Part shown: positions 49,601 through 61,100 of the stretch, piece by piece
Numbering within the stretch: the first letter of the stretch is position 1
How the letters are laid out: the number at the start of each line of letters is the position of its first letter
Source of the DNA: Archilochus colubris
Lineage: Eukaryota > Chordata > Aves > Apodiformes > Trochilidae
Length of the DNA: 64,000 nt
Reading direction: 5' to 3'
NCBI GenBank assembly: GCA_023079485.1
Contig: CM041090.1
Location: 38,280,874-38,344,873, forward strand
Translations under genes and position numbers: made by a program
The notes under the pieces: generated by a model
Databases searched by the model: none
Told to the model about the DNA's origin: nothing
What the model saw: the letters and a program-made list of their open reading frames with translations, nothing else

Positions 49601-49652
49601 CATCTCTGAGGTCCCTTCCAACCCAGCCAATTCTATGATTCTATGATTCTAA
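49601..49652 (+). mobile_element. Isolated CR1 3' tail closing repeat unit B
   Basis: About 50 bp reading ATCTCTGAGGTCCCTTCCAA, then CCCAGCCAATTCTATG and a final ATTCTATGATTCT-type repeat. It is only the last part of a CR1 tail, with AGCCAATTC like the 43-kb copy rather than AGCTGATTC as in the CR1 directly upstream. Confidence 0.9.
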
Positions 49653-52600
49653 GGTAGGGAACTGAAACCTTGTCTTGATCTGCCCTTCTTCTCAGGAACA
49701 GTCTCAGCAGAGGCACTGCAGTTACTCACTGCATACTCACTGCTCTACAACCCAGAGCAGCAGCTGAGAGCAGTCCCTGAGATGAGCAGCAGCCATCTTA
49801 CACCCCCATGCTGCATGGGGAAGGCTGAAAAGATCAATGTGATCATCATGGGCTGTGGTTTGAATCCTGTATGGGGAGCAGAATGGTTTCCTGGCACCTC
49901 TCTGTCTGCTTGCAGCGTTGCCTCAAACACCGTGTAAATGGCTCTGCCAGGTATAGCTGAACTCTACTGGGGATTCTGGAAGAAAATATTGAGAGCACTT
50001 GGCTCCAGCTTCTGTTGTTGTTGTTCTGATTTGGCAAACGCTGGCCCTGAGATTTTCAGACTTTATTGAGATGCAAGCTTTGCTTTTGCCCTCTGGGCAG
50101 GGGTGGAGATCGGATTTGCAGTTTGTAGTCATGAATTTGAGTCAGGCATAGATCTGCATCATACCTGTAAGTGTAATTCCATACCTAAGCATTCCCATCT
50201 CCCCTGCCTGCTCTGTGCTTGCTCAGCAGAGGGAGTTCCCAGTGATGCTGAAGAGAAGTTTTGCAGAGAAAGCGAGGAGACAGTCATGCAGGAGAAACAC
50301 ATTCATGGGAACTTTCTGAGCCTTTGCAAAGCCACCATCAACATTCCCAGCTGTGCTCAGCTGCATCCAAATACCCTGTCCTCCATTTCTTTGGCCTCCC
50401 ACGGAGCACAATGCTCCCTCCTCTTTCCAGAGCTGAAAGCAAAGCAAGCTCCTGTGCCATCCCCTTCCAGCAAATGCCTCCCAGTTCTGACAGCTTGGCT
50501 TTGTAGCTGACCCATCTCTAAAGCTGCAATGTGCTGTGGTGAGCCCTGGGGTCCTGCTCTTCATCACTCAGGACAGGGACTCATTGGAAGGACCCCCAGT
50601 CCATACCCAGCCAGTGTTTGGGTTTCCTTGGGATCTCACATCCAGGTCAGGCCAGATGTGACCAGCTATGTGGGCCAAGTTATCATCACATCCCTATCAG
50701 CACTTGCTTGGGAAAATGAGGTACAAACAAGAAAGCAAGCACAAAGCATATGCATCCCAAACCACCAAGGTCTGTGTTTTCCCAGGATCAATTCTCCCTT
50801 CCTCAGAGACAGACCCTAAGAAATGAGGAGAGTCCATCTCTGGTAGCTTCTCTTGGGTAGTCCCCACCAAAGGTAAAAGAGATTTGGAAAATCAAATCAC
50901 TGAAGGAGGTTCTGCTGCATGCGTTGGTTTTGTGATGGTTTTGGGGTTTTTTTGGTTTTTTTTTCCCAAAACCCAAGATTTAGCTGCCTTTAAAGCTACT
51001 CTTTCCAGAAAGGTGAGAATGCAATATGCCTTTGACTGATTCTCCCTCAGGATTCGTTTTTGCTGACCAAAGTGAAGAGTTTGCAAAATGCTGAGGCACT
51101 CCCTGTGCATCCTTTTAGCATATTGCAAACCAAAATAGGAAGAGAGGGGACGTAAATATTTACCAGAATTGTGTATCAGAGAGCACCCAGGGATCCACAT
51201 TTGGAAAATCTGCATTGCAAGAGATGTCAGGAGAATAACATATGACTTTGAAAGGCTGTAGTGCTAGACAGGTTTCTTGACATCCACAAATTGCTTCCTA
51301 ATTTCATAAGGAAAAAGAAGGCTCTGCACTGATTATTGTTTTCAGATTTTACTTCAGTTCTAGTGCCTTCAGACAGTCAAGATCAGGATCTTCTCTTAGT
51401 GAAGGTATAAGCATGCAGTTAAGGTCTTCTCCTTGGAGAGCTTGCAGGATGAATTTCAGTGTGAGAATCCATTAATGCATGAAACCAGGGAATTCCACCA
51501 TTTTGTGCTGGCTGAGGGTCAGCCCTGCTTTGCCTGGTGCTTGTTCCTCTTAGTTTCCCAGTCCCCTCCCCATGCTGTTGCTCTTGGGGTGGAAAGAGGA
51601 GGGAGATGGGGGAGATGTAAGGAGGTTGGCATCTGCTCTGCTTTGTTCCTAAACTTTTTCCCTAATTGGATCAATTTGAGAAGTGAGAATTGATAAACTC
51701 CTGTGCTGGCAAATCATTACATGCTCAGCAATGTCATCCAACCCCACAGACCCTGACTGCACTTGTCCCTTCACAAAGAGGGAAGGCAAAGGAACATATC
51801 TGATATTTGATTTGTAAAAGAGACACACAGAAGTCTGTCCACCTCTGAAGGATGAGATGAATCTCTCCTTCCTCTTCAGGCCCATTACTTGTAGGTAATG
51901 GGAACAAGGGGTGTTTTCTCCAGCCTCTACCATTGTACACATTTTCTTCATGGTAAGATGGAGCCACCTTTACATCCCAGGTCTCTCATCACTCTGGTTT
52001 GAAGCTGCTTCTGTTCCCATTACATTTCAGCTAACCTTTAAATACAGCTGATGGAGAAGGATGCAGTGGGTTTAGTAGGAGATGAAGCACAGTCAGGCTG
52101 TGTGAGCACAAGATTCTTCCTGCCACATACTATAAATGATGCTTCTACTGTACTTTTGAGTAACTGAACTACATAAGAGCTGGAGGACCAAATGGTCTGC
52201 TTCAATTATTCATTATTAGAAGTAACTATTATTATTTAAGAGTTGCCCTTCTTAGCCTGAAATATTAACTGCTAGCCTGTTTATTTCCTTGATAGCTACC
52301 ACCCACTGCCTTGCTGTATGTGCTCCTGAAGTGAGCCACAGCAAGGTCTTCTCCCCCAAGCCACCTCCAACTCATTGCCATCCCCCAGGAACTCAGGCCT
52401 CCTGGACCTCCTTTCAGGGCTCTTCCTTGCAGTAATTCATACCAACCCAGTCAGTGCTTTGCTCTTCATGTTGGTCCCAAATGTGTGCTGAGTTTCCCTT
52501 TCTCCTCTCCATTGATAACCCCCCAAGCCTGACTCAGACACCACATCCAGTACGTTCAAGAGAAGAGTTCCCACCAGCAGTGCCAACGTGCTTTACTATC

Positions 52601-53430
52601 ATCTCCATTCTCCCTGAGAAGCACAGGCCTTGTTTACTCTTCTTTTAATAACACAGATGGTTTTAATAGTTCTCTGCCTTCGCCCCCAGTTCTTCCTCCT
52701 TGTCTGTAGTCTGTTTAGTGCTTTCTTCTAAGTGATAGCTTTGTCACTTAATCTCATTAAAACTTCTCTTCATTGAACTCCATGAGCTGCTTATCAGACC
52801 ATAAGCCTAATCTTCCATTTGTAATTAATTTGTTCTCTGCCTCCTACAATTTGGCACCATTAGATAATGGCATCCCTCTCAAGGTCACTGATACACAGCA
52901 AGAGGTAAACACCCATGGCTCCAGCTACCCTGCTAGCCACCTCCTTCCTCCTCTCCCTGCCACACTGCTTGATTTTATTGACAGATTTCTCCCTTTCCCT
53001 CAGACAATTTCCGTTGCATTTCAGATGCCTCCTGTCCAGTGTGTGTTGCTCTGTGACTCTGCAGATCAATATCCTGCACTGTCTGGAAGTAAATGTTTTT
53101 TCTGATATTCTACAGACTCATCTGCACTAGCTTTCCACTTCCAGTTCATTCCTATTTTGGTCAATGAATTCAGGTGCTCTGTGCTTCCTTTGCTGGATCA
53201 CATGCAAAGCTTGCAGTGCCTCTGGAATGGGATATCAGAGCTTTTCACTTTCAGGCCATTGGGCCAAGTGGATGCTCATTGGCTTGCTCATCAATGGCAT
53301 AGGTAGAAACAAGTCACAAATGTGATTCCATGTCCATATTTTTTAAAAAGGAAGAAATCCTGGATTATCACAGTTTGTGAGTACCAAGCAATTCCACCAG
53401 GCAATTCCTGCTGATGGGATGGAATCGTAA
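49653..53430 (+). other. RTN1: RTN1 intron, no gene seen
   Basis: About 3.8 kb without recognised exon or repeat. Confidence 0.6.
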
Positions 53431-53560
53431 ATCACAGAATCATTTTGGTTGGAGAAGGCCTTTTAGATCATCAAGTCCAATCATTAACCTGTCTCTACTG
53501 AGCCTGGTGCTAACCATGTCCCTAAGCACCATACAGAATCATCTTTATGTGCTTTAAACA
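53431..53560 (-). mobile_element. CR1 LINE tail, older subfamily
   Basis: The + strand reads ATCACAGAATCATTTTGG, TTGGAGAAGGCC, ATCATCAAGTCCAATCATTA and CTAACCATGTCCCTAAGCAC. This is the complement of a CR1 3' end of the same group as the 23.5-kb fragment. The right border is approximate. Confidence 0.82.
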
Positions 53561-56500
53561 TGACAACAGATGATGAAAGAAACCAAGCACTAACCAGAGG
53601 TGAAAACCAAACCAGTGCTTCCCTACTCCCTGCAGGTCCTCCTGGGATGCTGGTACCTGGTACCACCCCAGTGTTTGCCTCCAGCCTAGGTATAAAGGTG
53701 TTTGCAGGGCTCTGCCCCGTCTGGGTCTGCTGGCTTGAACCCCTCTTTTAGGAATGAATTTCATAGGCTGTAAAAAGCAAGAGTGATACCCATGGTGATA
53801 TTGTCATTCGCTCCTTGGGGTTTGCTCATGTAAATGTCTGGGACCTTTGCAGGTTCTGGAAATAGGCTCAGTCCTGGCCCAGGCTAAATGTCTTCATTTT
53901 CCCCAGCAGATTTGTTTTCATGCCACACATTTCCCTGTTCAGGTATGTCGTTGGTTTGACCCATTCTTTCAGTTTTTGCTGTTCTCCCCCTGAAAGCTCT
54001 CTGCTACACTTAAGTACCAGATGCACACAGAGCTGTCATTAGATCATAGGTATTGGTGTTCCATAGAGTATTGATCACAGTATTCAGAAATTCAGACAAC
54101 TGTAGAGAGCATCTCCAAACCATTACACAGAGCTGTGGGAAAGAAATCTTACAAACACTAAAAACTCAGGACTTTTTAACTCTCTGGAATCTGCAACTAG
54201 GTTTTCTAATTGGCAGTTTTTGTTAGTGTGCCTAATTTTTCTTACCCAGTAGTCAAGGAAGAAGAGAAAAAATAAATCTATTGGTGAGAAATTCTGCTGC
54301 CTTTGGGAGCAGGCAGGCTGCTGTGAAGCAGACATACATTTTTCTGAGGGGGATAAATGCTGGAAGGACATTCTGCATTTGCTCCTGTAATGGCTGCAGA
54401 TGGATCAGCCCTGTTAGCTTGCTGGGAGCTGGAGCAGGGCGATTGGGTAGGTCCAGCTCAGTTGCTCAAGAGGAGCCGTGGGGAGCAGCTGCCTTTAAGT
54501 CACCCAGAGGCACATTTTGGGTGAGAGGCAGCTCTTACCTGGGGATATATGGTAATTACTCCCAGTGAAATGTGCCTGGCTCAGCAGCAGGAAGATGTAT
54601 TGGCAATATGCTTGCAAGCTGTGTGGTGCTGCGTGTTTTGTTTAACTGTGCTGATGCCTTGAGATGCTGGTTAAAGGCCAGGAAAACTTTGTGGCTACAG
54701 TCATCAACATGCTCAGAGGACATGTTGGTAAGAGTGACTAACTGACAGACAGACTGATATCTGCAGATTCAAATCTGAGATCAGAACCAGGTTTGGATCA
54801 ACAGATAAATCTGTAATTCCTGAACCATCCTTGTTTTGGTCTCTCTCTGTAATACTCTCTTCCAAACCATGCTGAGAACATCTTTTAAATCCGTTTATAT
54901 AACTCCCTTTGTGTGCTGCATTGCCATTCTCTACTCACACAATCACTACACCAATGTGATCAACAAAAGAAAAGAAACATTTTATTCAGTGCATACTCTG
55001 TTTCCTCTGAGAATGAGCCCAAGTTCAGTTTCATTCAGCTGTGATGCACTTGGACCCTGGTCCCTAGAAACAACACAGCAGCACTAAATATTCACTATCT
55101 ACCATCAAAAGGGATTTTTTAAATTCAGTTTTGTTTAGTTTTTAATGATCCATTTGTCTCTTCAGACTCAGGAGCAGGCAGTGAGATAGCTGTGATTTGC
55201 AGCCACAGGCTGCCCGCTCCCTCCTCTGCTTCCATGGAAACATGTGTTGGATGAGGTGAAAGCAGGCAGAGACTTGAAGTACATGATTTCCAAAATGTTT
55301 GCTTTCCCTTGCAAGGAGTCGTTTGCCTCCTGTTTGTACAAAACTCTGGATGAAGAGGACATTGCTTTAGGGAGAGGCAACTTTTTTGAGGTGCCTGACT
55401 TGTGTTGCTGTAGGGGTTGAAAGCATCCTCCCTGGGCATATGAACACATCCCTTTGCTGAAATGCATGAGGCAGGGCAGGAACAGTGGGGTTTGGAGCTG
55501 GCGGTGTTAAGACAGTGGCATTTGGGGTCAGGAGAGTTCAGCTTTAATGTAATTCCTTTGTTTTACCTTCATCTCCTCCCTGAAGAGATGAAGATCCTAT
55601 CCTTCTCTACACTTTAGGACCCCAAAGGTACCCAGTGTGCTCATGGAATTGATCCACATGCCTGCTGGGCAGCTCCTTTTCTCCCTGGGTCATGGTAAAA
55701 AACACATTATTTCAGTTTGTGGGAGGGCTGGGGAGAAGGCAGGGGCTCACACAAACCTACATAGCACAGGCAGGGCCCAGGACAGCTTTTTGTGTGTCTG
55801 GCATGTTTTGCATGGGGAATCATTCAGAAAGAAAAAGCTTCTTGGAGAAAATGGACCTTGGGTTACAGCCACCTTTCTGCCTGGAGCTCTTGTGCTGCTG
55901 TCTCTCACTGGAAGAACTCTGAGCCTGCAGGGAAACTGGTGTTTTCTGCTCTTGGAGGCTGAGCTGGAAACCTGCTGATGCTGCAGGCATGGTACCACGG
56001 AGCCTGATCCTGCTCCAGTGGGTCCTGACACCTGGCAGCCTCACAGCCACGATCTCCTACCTGACTCTTGTTTGTTAGCAAGAGGGAAAAAAAGCTTTTT
56101 AGATGTGGTGCCTCCAACAGGTTGCTGGGTGGTATTTAGGCAGGATGACTTTCCTGGATGGAAAAGTGTGATTTATCCTCCATCACTTGCAAAGTGCTCA
56201 GATTTTGGAAGCTCCTCCTGTCTATGGCAGCCTAAGCACAAAGCAGGGCAGAAACCTTCTTTTCCAACACAAATCACAAGCCAAGCCCTTAGAGCTTCAA
56301 GACAGCCTCCCATTGTGACACCCAGGAAGCCCATCCATCCTTGGCCTCTTAACAAAGCCCTGCCTCAGGTTTCAAGAGGTAAAATAAATGTCACTACATG
56401 CTGTCTGCTGGTTCCACAAGATTCATGCTAATCAGAGCCCTTAATTAATTATTTAGCTTCAGGGGGATGTGCCCAAGAGTTCTGACACTTCAGATATGCA

Positions 56501-56574
56501 AAGTAATTGCCATATTTACTTCCCAGATCATGGGGAGGCCAAAATGAATAGTACTGGGCTGAGTAGGGATGTGT

Positions 56575-56600
56575 GGGCAGGTGGGTGGGTGAAGGAGGGG
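56575..56600 (+). other. Possible G-quadruplex motif
   Basis: Four runs of at least three G are separated by loops of 5, 1 and 7 bases (GGG-CAGGT-GGG-T-GGG-TGAAGGA-GGGG), meeting the usual G3/N1-7 rule on the RTN1 sense strand. No functional evidence. Confidence 0.6.
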
Positions 56601-58122
56601 ACACAAGGACCTTCCTGCCCTTCAGTGTGGTTTCATCCATGTCCTGGAGCTCACAGAGCTTCACAGTGTCTTGAAGGGCTCAGGGATGTCCCCCTGTGTG
56701 TCAGTGTGGGCTGGACATGTCACACACACTCAGACACCTCTTAGCATCCCTGTAAGCAGCCTGTCTCCATCCATCACTCCTCCTTTTTCTTCCTGCTCAC
56801 TTCAGGGTTGCTCTGGCTCCTCGAGCCAGCACAGAGGCTGCTGCTTAGGTTGTTCCAAGTTGCCAGAGCAGGATTAGACCCTGTGTTGTGAGTGGTGCAG
56901 AGCTGCACCCTGCATCCCAGGGCTCTGCTTCTCCCCTGGCTGCTGAAGCACGTGGTGACAAGCAGCAGCTCTCCCTGCTCCAAAATAAGTAGGTCTTGAC
57001 TGCAGGTTTGCAACCTGAAGAAAACAAACAAGTGCAGAGCAGCATGACTATATTTATCTGAAACCTAGAAGCTGTGATTCACAGGAGACTTTGATCACTG
57101 TAAGTGTCAGACCACCTGGGAAAAAAAAAAAAAAAAAGAAAAGAGGAAAAAAAGCACAATTAAAAAGCAAGTGTTTTGGAGAAGGGAAGAGCTGCTCCTT
57201 TTGAAAATGAAGTATGTTCTTTTCTGGCCCCCAGAACTAGACATCCTGATCCAGAGAGGACTGATGTCTCTCAGCTCCAAGCTGGGGGTACTCAGAGACA
57301 GAGGTTTCCAAAGCCCAGACCCACAGGTGCTGAGGACCAGCAGGAATCAGGGACCTACCTGGCATTCAGCTGGTCCATGTCCACCATACCTGTGAAAGAT
57401 GAAATTCGTCCAAAACAAAATAGAGGTGGACTTTGGGGGGTTGGGTTAGATTTATTTGCATATATAAATTTTACAATTTTCTGGAATGTATCATAATTTA
57501 AAATTCATGCCATGCCATTATGTTCTAGCTCTGATTCATTTGCAAGAAGTGAATTTTAAGTATCTGGAATGGGAAGTGCAAGAGCCTTAGATGGGACACA
57601 AGGATACCATGCTTTTGGTCCCTGGATGTTTTTATTTAGGAAGAGGCATCTGATGCAGTACAAAGGGGTATTTGGTGGTACCTATTTCAGTCAGGGAGTT
57701 TCATCAAGACCCCAGGTACTTAAATGTTTGCAAGGAGTGAAACACTTGGTAAAAACAATTCAGAAAGCCCAGCAGACCTTTTGCAGTGCTCACCCAGACC
57801 TATTTTACCATTCTGTTTGGAATTCCCTGGTTTCTGCAGAAGCCAAACCTGTTGCAAGCGAATTCACTCTTCATGCAGAAAATGCAGTATGCTCTCCTGC
57901 CACCTCACACTGGTCATGTGCAGTGCTCTGGGATAGCTATTTCTGTATCTCTGCAAATCTATACTGTTATGCTGAAATTACTGCTGCCTCTCCCATATCC
58001 ACTTACTATTCATCTTTGAAGCAGAGTGCTTCAATGTACTGTGATCTAAGGAAAATATTTTCCCTTGTCCACTTTTGTCCATGCTGCATATTAATTGATA
58101 AAGGTGCAAAATAATTCCATTT

Positions 58123-58146
58123 CACACACACATATATATATACACA
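58123..58146. repeat. (CA)n(TA)n microsatellite
   Basis: Short compound dinucleotide repeat of about 24 bp: CACACACACA then TATATATATA then CACA. Confidence 0.85.
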
Positions 58147-61100
58147 TTCAAATTTACTCTATATCTGAGGGCCATCATTTCTTTGCAGAAGCCATCAGGA
58201 AATTTTGGCTCATGGTGTTTAATGGTATCATCAGGTAAATCTGAATTCCTTAGGCCTTTTAGTTTGATTTTCTAAGTGTGAAACAGTTTTCCTAATCTAT
58301 CTTTAACCCTTTGGCCTTAAGAATGGCAAATGAAATTGACTTTTCACTGATACTCAGTGTCAGCATCCAAATCAGGACTTTCTCACTGTGTGCAGAGAGG
58401 GGGACTGAAGATGTATGGTACTCAAGTACTCAGAGATGGAATCTGGTTTTCAGAGAGAAACCCATTTCCACAGATTCGGTTGGTTTAGCTGGGTACGGCA
58501 TTTTTTTCATCTCTTTTCCTGATTTTGCATCTGTTATCTTGCTTTAGGGATGACTGATGTTAAGTTCCTAATGAGCTGGCTTCAGGGGGTGGATTTTCAC
58601 TGCATATTTTGTTGATTTGATTCTGGGAGCTTGCTTAACCTTACTTATGGAATCTTTCATAGGATGTGTACATATGATCTATCCATTCCTCTTCCCTCTG
58701 CCCCATGTGAGGGGATGGGCCAGCCCACCCGTACTCAAACAATCTTTTCTGTGTAGCTCTTCTTCCAGACGATGTCCTAAAATGCCCCACAAAACCATTT
58801 CCCCATCTCATTTCCCCAGCAAACACAACTCTGACCACTTTCCAGTCAACACTTCTGGCACAACACTTCCTGATCTAATTATTCTAATTACCCTAGAGGC
58901 CCATAATAACATTTAAAAATCAGAGTACTCCTTCACTGTCCAAATCATTTCTCTAGCCAGTGTTCATTTTGGCTCTCACCAAAGCCCTGCTCATATTCTC
59001 TCTTTACTTTGCCTCTCCCACAGCCTTGCACTGACATTCCTTTCTTACACACTGGTATTTTATGTCCTTCATTTCTCCTTTTGTTTTTTCTTTCTCTTTT
59101 TTTTTTTTTTTTTCAATTGGACAGCACTAAGGCACAGCTTCTCTGTTCTCTGTCAGCCCTTTGCAGCACTGTTGGCATTGCTGCAATATGCAGCCACTCT
59201 CTCTGCCTCCTCCATCACCTCTGCAGGCTCTGGAGGGCTTCATTTGCTTAGGACAGCTGCTTTCTTACCTGCCCCTGCCTGATTTATCTCCCCTTCCCCT
59301 GCAACCTCAGCCAAGATTTTACTGTATTAACAACAGACTTCCCAGCCTGTGTATGACCCAGAGCTGTGGCTTGGCAAGTGCCATCCTTCCCTTTGCAGGG
59401 AGCATTTTGGTACCCGGGTATCTCACACCCACGGAGCAGGGGGTTGTGGCTCTTGCATCCAGCTGTGTGTGAGAGATCTGTTGCTGTTTTCTGGGGGAAG
59501 CTGGGGTTGCCATGACAATTCTGTGTCTGTCGAGCCAGTGTGTGTGTGGCCACAGCATCTGCACACCTCCACCACTGAGGCATTCATCCTCCTGGCCCCA
59601 CTGCACAGTGGGGTGGGGGATGCCAAGGTGCTGGGATGCTTGAAGCAGCCCTCCAGCTGAGGGATGTGCAGCTCAGGACCTGCTGGGTGACTCCCTTCCC
59701 CAAAGAAAATGACTTTTCTGGGGAACAGGGGCTGGGAAAGGGGGCTTGGTCTGTGGTAAGTCATTATACACCTTATCCCACCCCGTCAGGGGGAGTGCTG
59801 GGTACAGCAGAACCTCTGCAAACCACACTGCATTGCAAGCACCCCTGGTTGCTTGTGAGAATCCTAACCTGAATTAAGGGCTTGTGGCACTGCTGCAAAT
59901 GAAACCTTAAGCCTCCTGAGACTCTGCCTGCAGGCTGTTGGTTTAATTTGCAGCCCTGTTTGCACCATTTGTAGTTGCATTTTGCAACTTGTACAGAGCA
60001 TCCCAGCCCCTGAATCGGCACCTGGAGATTCATAAAACTTGGGCCTGATCCCAGAAGGACAGGAGCATGGGATGTCCCCTGTGAGATGGACACAAAGCAT
60101 GACTGTGGGCACATCTTGCCTGGAGGCTGTGCTGGTGTGGCACTTGTCCTGGGCTCACAGCAGAGCTACCTGCCTCGGGCACAGCTCTCTCTGTGCATCA
60201 CTGGCACTGGCTGGTACTGGCATGGTCCCTGCTCATGCTCTTACTTCTGCCTCTTACTGCCTCCTCCTCCCAGCTCAGAAGGGCTGTGCCTGCTCTGCAG
60301 GGTGCCAGCAGCACCTCATCTCACCTCTAAGGTGAAATGCTCTGGAGCCACCTCCTCTGTCCCCAGCACAGGATCCTGCCCAGGCAAGGACAAGTTCCCT
60401 GGTGGCTTGTGGAACACACATGTAGCAAAATCCAAGCCTTGTTTTCCCAGCTCAGACACTGGTTGCCAGACCTTGCTTTGAGAATTTGCTAAAAATGTCT
60501 TCTTCATCTCCTCTGAACATGCTTGGCCAAAGAAAAGGGTCCTCTGGCTCCAGCATCCATGCCTAGCACCAGGCAGGATTTCACCATTTCATGTTTATGA
60601 TTTTGTGTGATCTCCAAGGATAACACCCAGGAGCACCTGTCTGCAACTTGCACTGTGAAAATGCTTGAGGCTGCTTTGCAGCAGATGTTGTGCTGGGTGC
60701 TACAGAAATAAAGCTTAAAAAGCATATGATGCCCCAAATTTAAATAGACCAAGCAGACCCAGAGACCCAAGAGAGATGATTCCCAAGGTCACGTAGAAAG
60801 CAGACGTGAGGACTGAACATAGATCTCCTGAGGCCCTGCCACATTGTGGTCTCAGAACTGTCTTCTCTTTTGTCTTCCAGTCCATTAGGAAGATCAGTTA
60901 ATGAAATGGAATTAATAATGCCAGCTGCAGCACCAGCAATGCTGTGAGGGAGGCAAATTTAGCAGCACAGGCTTGAAAGCAGCAGGCTTGAAAATGGGGG
61001 TAGGCTGGAAACTCTGTAAGAGGCTGCTCTGATGGGGGAGAGCAGTAGGTCAGCCAGAGTTTTAGGGTCTCATCAGCTTTCCTGATCATATTTTAAGGGA

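Noticed and set aside
57569..58114. A 181-codon open frame on +
   Set aside because: No recognised motif, signal or conservation, and it lies inside an RTN1 intron. A chance open frame is the simpler view.
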